Shown one piece after another: positions 6,186 to 13,013 of a DNA stretch of 14,807 nt (positions within the stretch are counted from its first letter, which is position 1; the number at the start of each line of letters is the position of its first letter). Under the pieces are notes generated by a model. The model had not been told where the DNA came from, did no database searches, and saw only the letters and a list, made by a program, of their open reading frames with translations. This DNA is from Bacteroidota bacterium (GTDB taxonomy: Bacteria > Bacteroidota > Rhodothermia > Rhodothermales > Rubricoccaceae), in the NCBI GenBank assembly GCA_022564455.1, contig JADFLK010000008.1, positions 1 through 14,807 on the forward strand, given 5' to 3'. A program made the position numbers and the translations under genes.

Positions 6186-6908
6186 ATGAACATCGAAGCC
6201 CCGATCCTCCTCGTTTACCTCGACGCCTACCATCTCGGCGACCCGCTTTTCTTGCGGGGGTTTGCGGGGGATGTGAAAGCCCACGTGGGGCCGCTGATTC
6301 TCGTACACGGTAGCGGGGAAGAGGCCGAGCGTGCGTTGGAGGCTCGTGGTTTATTGACGGAGGAGGAGAAGAACGGTCCGGCGGCTCAGCAGCTGATCGA
6401 ACGCGCAATCCGCGACCTGAACCGCCGTATCGTCCACGAGCTAAACGACGCGGGAGTACCGGCGGTGGGCGTGTTCGGGGTTGATCGGGGTTTGCTCCGA
6501 AGATCCGGCAGGAGAGATGTTGAAGCAGGCACGGTTGACTGGCTGGTAGCCCTTGCCCGGCAGGGAGGAATTCCGGTGGTCGGTGGCCTCGTGGGCACAT
6601 CAGCGGATGAATTCACGGAAGCTGACCCCGCGCAGGTGCTCGTTGCACTGGCGCTGGCCGTAGAAGCCGCAACCGGGGTAGAAGCCACGGTCGTGGCCTT
6701 CACGACGAATCGGAAGGCTGGGCTGTTTGACGGAGCCAAGCACCTCCCAACCTTAAGCGTAAACGACCTATCTTCATTCCCTTCAGTTACGGAGGTAGAG
6801 GTGCTTCGCAGGGTCGCCGCATCCGTTAGGGTTCGATTGACTACGCCACACGCGCTGGCAGGAGAGAGCCCCCCCGGCGGTACCGTTTTGGAGGCACAGG
6901 ATGGTTAG
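6186..6908 (+). CDS. Amino-acid-kinase-fold protein, acetylglutamate-kinase-like, probably degenerate
   Basis: The 240-residue product resembles the amino acid kinase superfamily, closest to acetylglutamate kinase (usual length about 260). Matching landmarks in order are the strand and glycine turn LILVHGSGEEAERAL (37-51), the segment VPAVGVFGVDRGLL (91-104), GGIPVVGGLVG (127-137), the strand VEATVVAFTTNRKAGLFDG (165-183) and a C-terminal GGTVLE (231-236). The N-terminal KxGG phosphate-binding motif is absent: that strand reads ILLVYLDAYHLGD (7-19). The usual Asn of the N-x-NAD substrate motif is also replaced (FTEADPAQ at 143-150), and no GGMxxK segment is seen near the end. It may thus be a non-catalytic or altered member. 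The ATG at 6186 is chosen because family similarity begins there; the frame is open upstream only through the repeat tract. There is a weak 4-bp hairpin plus T6958-6963 after the stop. No other arginine genes are nearby. The family call is by eye. Confidence 0.55.
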   Translation: MNIEAPILLVYLDAYHLGDPLFLRGFAGDVKAHVGPLILVHGSGEEAERALEARGLLTEEEKNGPAAQQLIERAIRDLNRRIVHELNDAGVPAVGVFGVDRGLLRRSGRRDVEAGTVDWLVALARQGGIPVVGGLVGTSADEFTEADPAQVLVALALAVEAATGVEATVVAFTTNRKAGLFDGAKHLPTLSVNDLSSFPSVTEVEVLRRVAASVRVRLTTPHALAGESPPGGTVLEAQDG

Positions 6909-6964
6909 AGCCCGGCCTGTTTGATGCAAACCCCCCTTGAATGCGCGAGAATCGCCGTTTTTTC

Positions 6965-6994
6965 TTGACTGTTTGGGGGGGTGCACAGTACATT
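6965..6994 (+). promoter_or_regulatory. Promoter-like site before the histone-like gene
   Basis: TTGACT (6965-6970) and TACATT (6989-6994) are separated by 18 bases, a close fit to a primary-sigma promoter. It is followed by a leader of roughly 85 bases to the ATG at 7087. A run of seven or more G residues lies in the spacer. It directly follows a T6 run, consistent with a transcript boundary here. Confidence 0.45.
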
Positions 6995-7076
6995 GATCGT
7001 ATGCACTCGTTGGCGGCTTGGCTTCCGGCACATCGTTGTCCGCGCCCTGGCGCCGTTCCACATCACCCGTAATACC

Positions 7077-7081
7077 GGAGG
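7077..7081 (+). promoter_or_regulatory. Shine-Dalgarno site of the histone-like gene
   Basis: GGAGG ends 5 bases before the ATG at 7087. It is the only strong Shine-Dalgarno match among the gene starts in this window and fixes the start against the longer in-frame reading from 7018. High translation would suit an abundant DNA-binding protein. Confidence 0.75.
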
Positions 7082-7086
7082 AATCA

Positions 7087-7266
7087 ATGGCTGATCGCTT
7101 CGAACAGCTCAGTAGTTTTGTTGCCGACTTGTCGGACGACTTCAACAAGTTTTATGGCAAAAAGAACAAGGCTGCCGGCACGCGTGTTCGCAAAGGCATG
7201 CAGGAGTTGAAGAAAATGGCGCAAGAAATTCGCATCGAAGTTCAGAACCAGAAGAACTCGATGTAA
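7087..7266 (+). CDS. Histone H1-like DNA-binding protein (Hc1 type)
   Basis: The 59-residue product matches the short histone H1/Hc1-like proteins of Bacteroidota, which have the pattern DFNKFYGKKNKAAGTRVRKG followed by MQELKKMAQEIRIEVQ and a short polar tail. The central segment AAGTRVRKGMQELK (about 33-46) is the family core. It is rich in Lys and Arg and likely binds and compacts the chromosome in the cytoplasm. It appears to be a single-gene unit: a promoter-like site at 6965, a good SD at 7077 and a terminator at 7295. Unlike the chlamydial Hc1 it lacks a long Lys/Ala-rich tail. Confidence 0.88.
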   Translation: MADRFEQLSSFVADLSDDFNKFYGKKNKAAGTRVRKGMQELKKMAQEIRIEVQNQKNSM

Positions 7267-7294
7267 GCTCTCCGAGCCCTTCCCTTCTTGTCTC

Positions 7295-7328
7295 GAGCCG
7301 CTCCGATACTGGTGCGGCTCTTTTATTT
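7295..7328 (+). terminator. Rho-independent terminator of the histone-like gene
   Basis: A stem GAGCCGC (7295-7301) with GCGGCTC (7314-7320), extended by CC/GG past one T-T mismatch, closes a GATACT loop. TTTTATTT follows at 7321-7328. It lies 29 bases after the stop codon. Confidence 0.85.
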
Positions 7329-7453
7329 GTCCGCGTGCGGTTCGAACTAGCGGTATTGTGGCGCCGACTCTCGACCAATCAGGTACGACGAGCGGCGTAT
7401 GGGCGTGTGGCAGTGCTCCGAACCGATTCGTTCAACAGCTACTTCTTACCGCC

Positions 7454-8353
7454 ATGCTTCGTTCTCTACTCGCCGTTACCCTTTTCGTCGTTCTCGCCGC
7501 AGCGCTCCACGCGCAAGACGAGGATCCGACCCCCCTCACCCAGTCCGATGGTTGGCAAAGCTCAGTCCTGGCTTCTCTTGCAGCCAGCCAGGCTGCCTAC
7601 TCCAATTGGCAGGAGGGCGGGATTAACGCGCTTGCGTTCAATTCCGGGGCGGCCGGGCGGTTTGAGCGCGTGTTGGGCGCGTTCAAACAGGTCCACAACC
7701 TGGATCTGGAGTTTGGACAGTTCAAGCTTGACACGCTGGCGTTCCGCAAAGCCGCCGACCTTATCCGTTACGCTTTCGCCCTCCAGTACCAGGCTACGGG
7801 TGTTTTTCAGCCCACGTTTGCATTGGAGGCCCGCTCACAATTTGCCCAGGGCTTCGACTACAACCCCGAGCCCATGGACTACCCGGCATCGCTCCCCGTT
7901 GTGGCGGGCCAACAACTTCAGGTTTCGGCGTTTGGCTCCCCGGCGTACCTCACGCAGATTGTCGGGGTGACGTACGATCCTGGAAGCTGGTACACGGCGC
8001 GGTTCGGGGTGGGTGTGAAGGAGACGATTGTCAGTATTGAGCGTCTCCGGCCGGTGTACGGCAACGCACTCGACGAATCGGTACGTGTGGAGGCCGGTCT
8101 TGACCTTGCTATCCAGGCGCAGCGGCAGATTATGGAGAACGTGGTGTGGACGTCTCGTCTGGGCGCTTTTCAGGCTGTGAACCAGTTTGGTACTAGTGCT
8201 CCGGATACCATCTTCGAGAACGACATCGCCATGAAGGTGAACGACTTTCTGAGCGTGAACCTGGGTGTGGTGACCATGTTCGACCGCGATGTGAGCCAGA
8301 ATTTGCAGTTCAAGGAGTTGCTCTCGCTCGGTGTATCCTTCACGCTGTTGTAA
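7454..8353 (+). CDS. DUF3078 family exported protein, probable outer membrane barrel
   Basis: The 299-residue product begins with a signal peptide (LLAVTLFVVLAAALHA, cleavage likely after residue 20). The mature part fits DUF3078, a Bacteroidota family of unknown function: the N-terminal AAYSNWQEGGINALAF is its signature, followed by alternating strands and residues such as KLDTLAFRKAADLIRYAFALQY. It ends SLGVSFTLL with a terminal hydrophobic residue, as in outer membrane beta-barrels, so a periplasmic or outer membrane location is inferred. The ATG at 7454 is chosen because the signal peptide starts there; the frame extends to a GTG at 7358 through non-coding-like sequence. The gluzincin gene follows 19 bases later, suggesting joint transcription. 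Confidence 0.85.
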   Translation: MLRSLLAVTLFVVLAAALHAQDEDPTPLTQSDGWQSSVLASLAASQAAYSNWQEGGINALAFNSGAAGRFERVLGAFKQVHNLDLEFGQFKLDTLAFRKAADLIRYAFALQYQATGVFQPTFALEARSQFAQGFDYNPEPMDYPASLPVVAGQQLQVSAFGSPAYLTQIVGVTYDPGSWYTARFGVGVKETIVSIERLRPVYGNALDESVRVEAGLDLAIQAQRQIMENVVWTSRLGAFQAVNQFGTSAPDTIFENDIAMKVNDFLSVNLGVVTMFDRDVSQNLQFKELLSLGVSFTLL

Positions 8354-8372
8354 GTCCGTTCGGAAACCATCG

Positions 8373-10640
8373 GTGTTGCCGCGTCTTCGCATTCCTGCAC
8401 TCCTTTACGCGGCGCTTTGCCTGGCGCTGTGGCCGTCGCCGCTGCTTGGTCTCCTGCATGTGGAGGCCGCGGCATTGCTGGCCGCGGCCGGGTTTTTCAT
8501 TGCAGGCTTCTCAGTCATTGGGTTGTTCAAGGATGGATACGGGTTGCGGCGCATGTTGGTCGCACAGGTGGGCCTGCTGTTCATCCCGTGGTTGTTGCTG
8601 ACGGCTACGCTCGCCTGGCGGGCAAACTGCGGGTACATGCTCGGATGCGGGCTCTTCCTGCTGTTCACGGTTCCGAGTGTGATTCTCGCCGTGGCGCTGG
8701 CGTACGTGCTGACGGGTACAAGCGTGCGTTGGCCGAGGCTCTGGTTTGGCTTGCTCGGACTGCTGATGGTCGTCGTACCGGTAGCGTTCGATCTGCTACT
8801 CCATCCGCAGCTTTACACGTACAACCACGTTTTCGGCGGCGTTCTCGGGCCGATCTATGACGAAGAACTGGCCGTCCGATCCGGCTTGTTTGCGTTTCGC
8901 GGTCTGACGCTGTTGTGGGCCGTGTGGCTCATTGTATTGGGTCGCTGGTTCTGGATTCGCAACGGGGTTGGCGAGGAGCGCCGACGCCTCGTTCGGTCGG
9001 GCGCGCTGATCGCCGTGGCCATCGCCCTGGTCTACGCCTTTGGGGTATCGCTGGGAATCAATACGTCGGCCAGTCAGATTGCAGGTGTGCTGGAAGCGGA
9101 ACGGGATCTGGGCCGGTTTGTGATCCACTACCAGCCGGGCTCGCTCACCGAGGCTGAGTTGGCGTGGATTGAGGACGAGCACCGTTACCGGTACGAACAG
9201 CTTCGCGAGCAACTGGGCGTGGAGGTTGACGAACCCATCCACGTTTATCTCTACCCCAACCCGGAAACGCGTGCGGCTCTCATCGGCTCGCGGACGACGA
9301 GTGTGACGCCCGTCTGGCTGCACACGCCGCAGATCCACATGCTCGCCGAGCAGTTCTCCCCCGAGCACTTCGGCCACGAGCTGGCGCACGTCTTCGCGCG
9401 GGAGTTCGGGATGCCGATCATCCGCGCCTCAACGGCAGTGGGTTTGGTAGAAGGCCTGGCGGTGGCTGTTGAACCACCCGACGGCCTGCCGGAGGCCCGC
9501 TATCAGGTTGCTGCCACGCTTGAACAGGCGGTGGGGGAGTTCGGGAGGTTGGATGCAGGCCCGGCCGAGGCCGTCGTTCGAGCCATGAATCCGTTCGGGT
9601 TCTGGTCGGGGAGAGGCGCGGTGTCGTACGCCACGTCGGGTGCTTTTGCACGGTTTCTGCTGGATCGGCATGGTCCCGAAAACATGCGAAGCGCATACAG
9701 AACGGGAGATTTCCAACAGGCCTACGGGCAATCGTTGCCGGAATTGGCGGCAGCCTGGGAGGACGACATTCGCGCCCTCGAACCTGACTCGGAGGCTGTG
9801 GCCATCGCCACGTGGCGGTTCACCCAGCCCTCGCTGTTCGAGCGGCACTGCCCCCACCACGTCCCGCGCGAGGTACGCCTCACCCGTAGCGCCATTGACG
9901 CCGCCGAGCAAGGCGACGTGGAGGCTGCCTTGCAATTCTACCTGGCGGCATTGGATCGGGACTCCACCTTCGTGCCGGCGCTTGCGGGGCGGATGCGCCT
10001 TCTGATTGGCACCGGCAGCGAGGTATCCCAAGTCCTCGTGCGCCTGGAAGCCATTGTTTTCGAGCAGGACGGGCACGTTTCGAGTGACGTTGACGTGCGG
10101 CTGATCGGCGCGCTGGCGGACGGCTACAAGAGCCTGTCTGATTCAGTCGCCGCCGGGGCGATGTATTCTGAAGCCTTCCGCCGACTGCCTCCGTACGCCC
10201 GGCGGTCGAAAGCTGGGATTATCCTGCGGAGTGGGTTGTCAGTCAGTGGGCTGCGCACCGTGTTCAGTCCGGGCACTTCAGAGGCGCGAGCGGTACGACT
10301 CGAAACCCTGGCCGCTGACGAACCTGCGCTGTGGTTCTTCGCGGCCGCTAACCGAAGCGCAGCGGGTGATGCAGCCTCGGCCCTGGTGGCCATTCGGCAA
10401 CTTCCGTCATTCGATAGCCAGATTGGCTCCGTAGATGCGGGGCAGCAACAAATGGTTGAGCGGGTTCGCTTGGCGCTCCTCGCGCACTATGCCGGCCGGG
10501 CGAGGGACTATTCCACCTCCTTCCACTACGCTGAGGTTGCCGCTGCCGCCTATCGGCAGGAGGGAGCGAGCGGGCCTGCGCTCCTGATGGAAGACCTTAT
10601 GGCCAAGGCTCGGTGGTTTCTGAATCCGACAGACTCCTAA
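8373..10640 (+). CDS. Multi-pass membrane gluzincin metallopeptidase with helical C-terminal domain
   Basis: The predicted 755-residue protein has about seven membrane segments in its first 225 residues, then an extracytoplasmic peptidase MA-like domain. The zinc motif HELAH is at 335-339 and the third ligand is probably Glu360 in LVEGLA, the gluzincin arrangement. The stretch before it (QPGSLTEAELAWIEDEHRYR, then EPIHVYLYP) is also typical of the peptidase_MA families. After about residue 490 there is a helical region with one TPR-like unit (AAEQGDVEAALQFYLAALDRD) and no other known domain. The start is uncertain: GTG 8373 (or TTG 8376) is placed just after the upstream stop at 8353, while a GTG at 8331 would overlap that gene by 23 bases. 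The fusion of a membrane domain, a peptidase and a helical domain is unusual; the substrate is unknown. It is likely co-transcribed with the DUF3078 gene. Confidence 0.8.
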   Translation: MLPRLRIPALLYAALCLALWPSPLLGLLHVEAAALLAAAGFFIAGFSVIGLFKDGYGLRRMLVAQVGLLFIPWLLLTATLAWRANCGYMLGCGLFLLFTVPSVILAVALAYVLTGTSVRWPRLWFGLLGLLMVVVPVAFDLLLHPQLYTYNHVFGGVLGPIYDEELAVRSGLFAFRGLTLLWAVWLIVLGRWFWIRNGVGEERRRLVRSGALIAVAIALVYAFGVSLGINTSASQIAGVLEAERDLGRFVIHYQPGSLTEAELAWIEDEHRYRYEQLREQLGVEVDEPIHVYLYPNPETRAALIGSRTTSVTPVWLHTPQIHMLAEQFSPEHFGHELAHVFAREFGMPIIRASTAVGLVEGLAVAVEPPDGLPEARYQVAATLEQAVGEFGRLDAGPAEAVVRAMNPFGFWSGRGAVSYATSGAFARFLLDRHGPENMRSAYRTGDFQQAYGQSLPELAAAWEDDIRALEPDSEAVAIATWRFTQPSLFERHCPHHVPREVRLTRSAIDAAEQGDVEAALQFYLAALDRDSTFVPALAGRMRLLIGTGSEVSQVLVRLEAIVFEQDGHVSSDVDVRLIGALADGYKSLSDSVAAGAMYSEAFRRLPPYARRSKAGIILRSGLSVSGLRTVFSPGTSEARAVRLETLAADEPALWFFAAANRSAAGDAASALVAIRQLPSFDSQIGSVDAGQQQMVERVRLALLAHYAGRARDYSTSFHYAEVAAAAYRQEGASGPALLMEDLMAKARWFLNPTDS

Positions 10641-10731
10641 ATTGGCAGGAATAGGGACGAATTGGTGATCGCTCGGCCTTTCGCCGTTAAGTCGTGGCGT
10701 CTATCTTCTCAAACTGATCCGCCTGGTTTCG

Positions 10732-12048
10732 ATGCAAGCCGTCCGCCAAATCACCTTCTGTGCCGCCGTCGTGTTGCTTTGGCTAGCGGGATGTGTGGGC
10801 TCGGAGGAGTTGGCCGAAAATGGCGACTACCTGCCCGTTGACGCCGGTTTCTATGCATCCGGCGGCGCCTCGCACCGCTTCACGCTGGCCCGCACGGACG
10901 AGGCGGTCAAGACCGTGCAGCTTTTCCGCACGGGCGACGAGTCGTCGCTACCCATCCACACGCTTAATTCCGGCGGCACGCTCACGCTCGCGTTCGACAT
11001 TTTGGAGGACGGGACGGGCAGCCCGCTCTCGGTCTATTTCTACCACGCCGACCGCACCTGGAAGCGCGACCTCCTGCCCTCCGAGTTTCTGCGCTCGTTT
11101 CTGAGCGACGACATCCGACGCTACGACCCCTCCAGCGCGACCGAGGTGCGCTACGTCCACTACAGCTACGATTTCCCCAACGCCAACATCGACTTTCTGA
11201 CGAGCGGCAATTACATCATCCGCGTGGCCGAGCAGGGGTACGAGGACGAGCCTCTTTTCGAGCGCGCCTTTTTTGTGAGTGAGGATGCGGCCGAGGTGGA
11301 GTTTGCCTTCCGCTCGGGGTTTTCGCTTGGGGGATCCATCCTCCAGCCGGTTGTGCAGATCCGCCCTGGTTCGCGGCTGGCAAACGTGCAGGCCTTCGAC
11401 TACACGGCGTGTTTTGTGCGGAACGGCCGTTTCGAGCAAACACGCTGCGCGCCGGAACCGTCCATCATCGATCTCTCCCTCCTGCAGTTCCACCTGCCCA
11501 GGGACCAGGCCTTTACATCCGATGAGATCATCTATGAGATTAACCTGGGCCTGCTGCAAGTCGGGTCGCAGATTGCGGGCGTGGATTTCTCAACCTCGCC
11601 TTATACCGCCAGCCTGGACTTTGATTACGCACGGTTTGGCAGTGAAACCAGCCAGGCTTCGCTGACGGGACAGCCGGTCATCGAGGAGGTGTATCTGGAT
11701 GCCGGGAGTGCTGATACGCAAGCCGAGTATGTAGATGTCCGGTTCCGCTACGTACCTGAGAACGAGCAACAGGCGCGCGGCCCGGTCATCGTAACGGGCG
11801 CCTTCAATAACTGGCAGATCGACCCGCAGAACACCCTCACGTGGGTGCCTGAGGACGGCCGTTACGAGGGCACGCTGTTGCTCAAGCAGGGCCTCTACCT
11901 CTACCGCTATTACGTGGACGATCCTACTGCGACGCCAAACCGAAACCTTGGCTTGCAGCAGAATCTGTACACCGCGCTTGTGTACGTGTTCGACCCCACT
12001 CGGCAGACGGATCGGCTCGTCGCTTTCCGCAACGCGCTGGGGCAGTGA
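10732..12048 (+). CDS. Type IX secretion system plug lipoprotein (DUF5103-like)
   Basis: The 438-residue protein starts with a lipoprotein signal (VVLLWLAGC, Cys21). It follows the DUF5103 family, now known as the T9SS plug: KTVQLFRTGDESSLPIHTLNSG early on, then a strand-rich domain with LTLAFDIL, VYFYHADRTW, FPNANIDFLTSGNYIIRV and LFERAFFV. The C-terminal part (about 345-405) is a separate Ig-like/E-set module resembling CBM48 (VIVTGAFNNWQ, then GLYLYRYYVDD). In other Bacteroidota this protein closes the periplasmic side of the SprA translocon, so it would serve the same system that exports the two cargo proteins in this window. The ATG at 10732 has no clear SD. It lies 91 bases after the peptidase gene. 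Confidence 0.85.
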   Translation: MQAVRQITFCAAVVLLWLAGCVGSEELAENGDYLPVDAGFYASGGASHRFTLARTDEAVKTVQLFRTGDESSLPIHTLNSGGTLTLAFDILEDGTGSPLSVYFYHADRTWKRDLLPSEFLRSFLSDDIRRYDPSSATEVRYVHYSYDFPNANIDFLTSGNYIIRVAEQGYEDEPLFERAFFVSEDAAEVEFAFRSGFSLGGSILQPVVQIRPGSRLANVQAFDYTACFVRNGRFEQTRCAPEPSIIDLSLLQFHLPRDQAFTSDEIIYEINLGLLQVGSQIAGVDFSTSPYTASLDFDYARFGSETSQASLTGQPVIEEVYLDAGSADTQAEYVDVRFRYVPENEQQARGPVIVTGAFNNWQIDPQNTLTWVPEDGRYEGTLLLKQGLYLYRYYVDDPTATPNRNLGLQQNLYTALVYVFDPTRQTDRLVAFRNALGQ

Positions 12049-12139
12049 TCGTGGTGCCGTGCACGACTTCGTTCACGCATGCGTTATTCTGTGGCCCCAC
12101 CCCTCTCATGCCCTGAAACACACGTCCTGAACTGCCGCC

Positions 12140-12931
12140 ATGAATCGTCTTATTGCTACGCTCACTTTGATTGTCATGGGAAGTATGGGTCTCGGCGCAG
12201 GCTGTGCGCCCAAACCGGTTTCCTCACAAAACACGGGCGACCCTTTGGTCGGCCGCGACTCGGTCATACTCCCGGAAGTTTCGCCGATGCCGACTGACCT
12301 GATTCGCGCCGGAGATATCACAGTGGACGGAGCAGCCACCTTTTCGACGATGACTGTGGCTGAACTCACGCTACTCCAGGTTCAGACACAGAGGCAGTAC
12401 GACTCCGCCGAGCGGGCGCTGGCGTCGGGCGCGTACCTGGGCGACGCCGTTCGTGTTGTGAGCATCAGTGCGGACGAGCATCCGGGCGTGATCAGGTACG
12501 ACGTTGGAATGGATCTGGGAGTTGGTTTCGAGACCGAATATGTGGTTCGGTTTCAGGATGGCGGGGGTGATGTCGTTTTTGAGATTGTTGGGGAGCCCCT
12601 TCAGGCCGGCAGGCGAATGCCGTCGATGTTCCGCGTTGAGTTCTATATGCAGGGGGGCGCGGATGGAAACAGCGTAGTTCTGAATCTCGGAGACGAGGGC
12701 TTTGCACTGAGCGAACTCGGACGCGCTGATCTTCCGGCATTTCCGCCCGACGACTATGCGCACCGAATCGGTGTCCGCTACGAGCCTGGAAGTATCACGG
12801 TTCTCCACAACGGCGAGGTTATTCTCGAAGCGGTGGCCAGACTTGGCGGAGGGCATGCAACTGCTGCTATTTTAGCACACCCGTCTGAGTCGGCGTATGT
12901 GCTCAGTTGGACTTTCGAGCCGCTGCCGTAG
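12140..12931 (+). CDS. Predicted lipoprotein of unknown function, possible jelly-roll fold
   Basis: The 263-residue product begins with a hydrophobic segment and a cysteine (MGLGAGC, Cys22) that reads as a lipoprotein signal, though the -3 residue is Gly rather than the usual Leu. I do not recognise the family. Residues 60-110 look helical (MTVAELTLLQVQTQRQYDSA). From about 115 the sequence alternates strands and loops and ends with YAHRIGVRYEPGSITVLHNGEVI, a pattern like the last strands of LamG or DUF1080-type concanavalin-like domains; this is a weak inference. It sits between the T9SS plug and metalloprotease lipoprotein genes, 91 bases after the first and 82 before the second, so a joint transcript is possible. 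Confidence 0.7.
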   Translation: MNRLIATLTLIVMGSMGLGAGCAPKPVSSQNTGDPLVGRDSVILPEVSPMPTDLIRAGDITVDGAATFSTMTVAELTLLQVQTQRQYDSAERALASGAYLGDAVRVVSISADEHPGVIRYDVGMDLGVGFETEYVVRFQDGGGDVVFEIVGEPLQAGRRMPSMFRVEFYMQGGADGNSVVLNLGDEGFALSELGRADLPAFPPDDYAHRIGVRYEPGSITVLHNGEVILEAVARLGGGHATAAILAHPSESAYVLSWTFEPLP

Positions 12932-12935
12932 TACC

Positions 12936-12998
12936 AAATTCCAAACTCCCAATTCTAAAGTTCAAAGCTGCAATCCGAAATCCGAAATCCGAAATCCA
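12936..12998 (+). repeat. Nine-unit degenerate heptamer tract before the metalloprotease gene
   Basis: Read in steps of seven from 12936: AAATTCC, AAACTCC, CAATTCT, AAAGTTC, AAAGCTG, CAATCCG, AAATCCG, AAATCCG, AAATCCA. The last units are near-identical and the earlier ones have drifted. The tract starts 5 bases after a stop codon and ends 15 bases before the ATG at 13014. It is AT-rich in a GC-rich region. Confidence 0.85.
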
Positions 12999-13013
12999 AC
13001 ATCACCCACCTGG

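Noticed and set aside
12106..12856. Minus strand frames inside the unknown lipoprotein gene
   Set aside because: They are antisense to a frame with a proper signal peptide and stop, and have no family features of their own.
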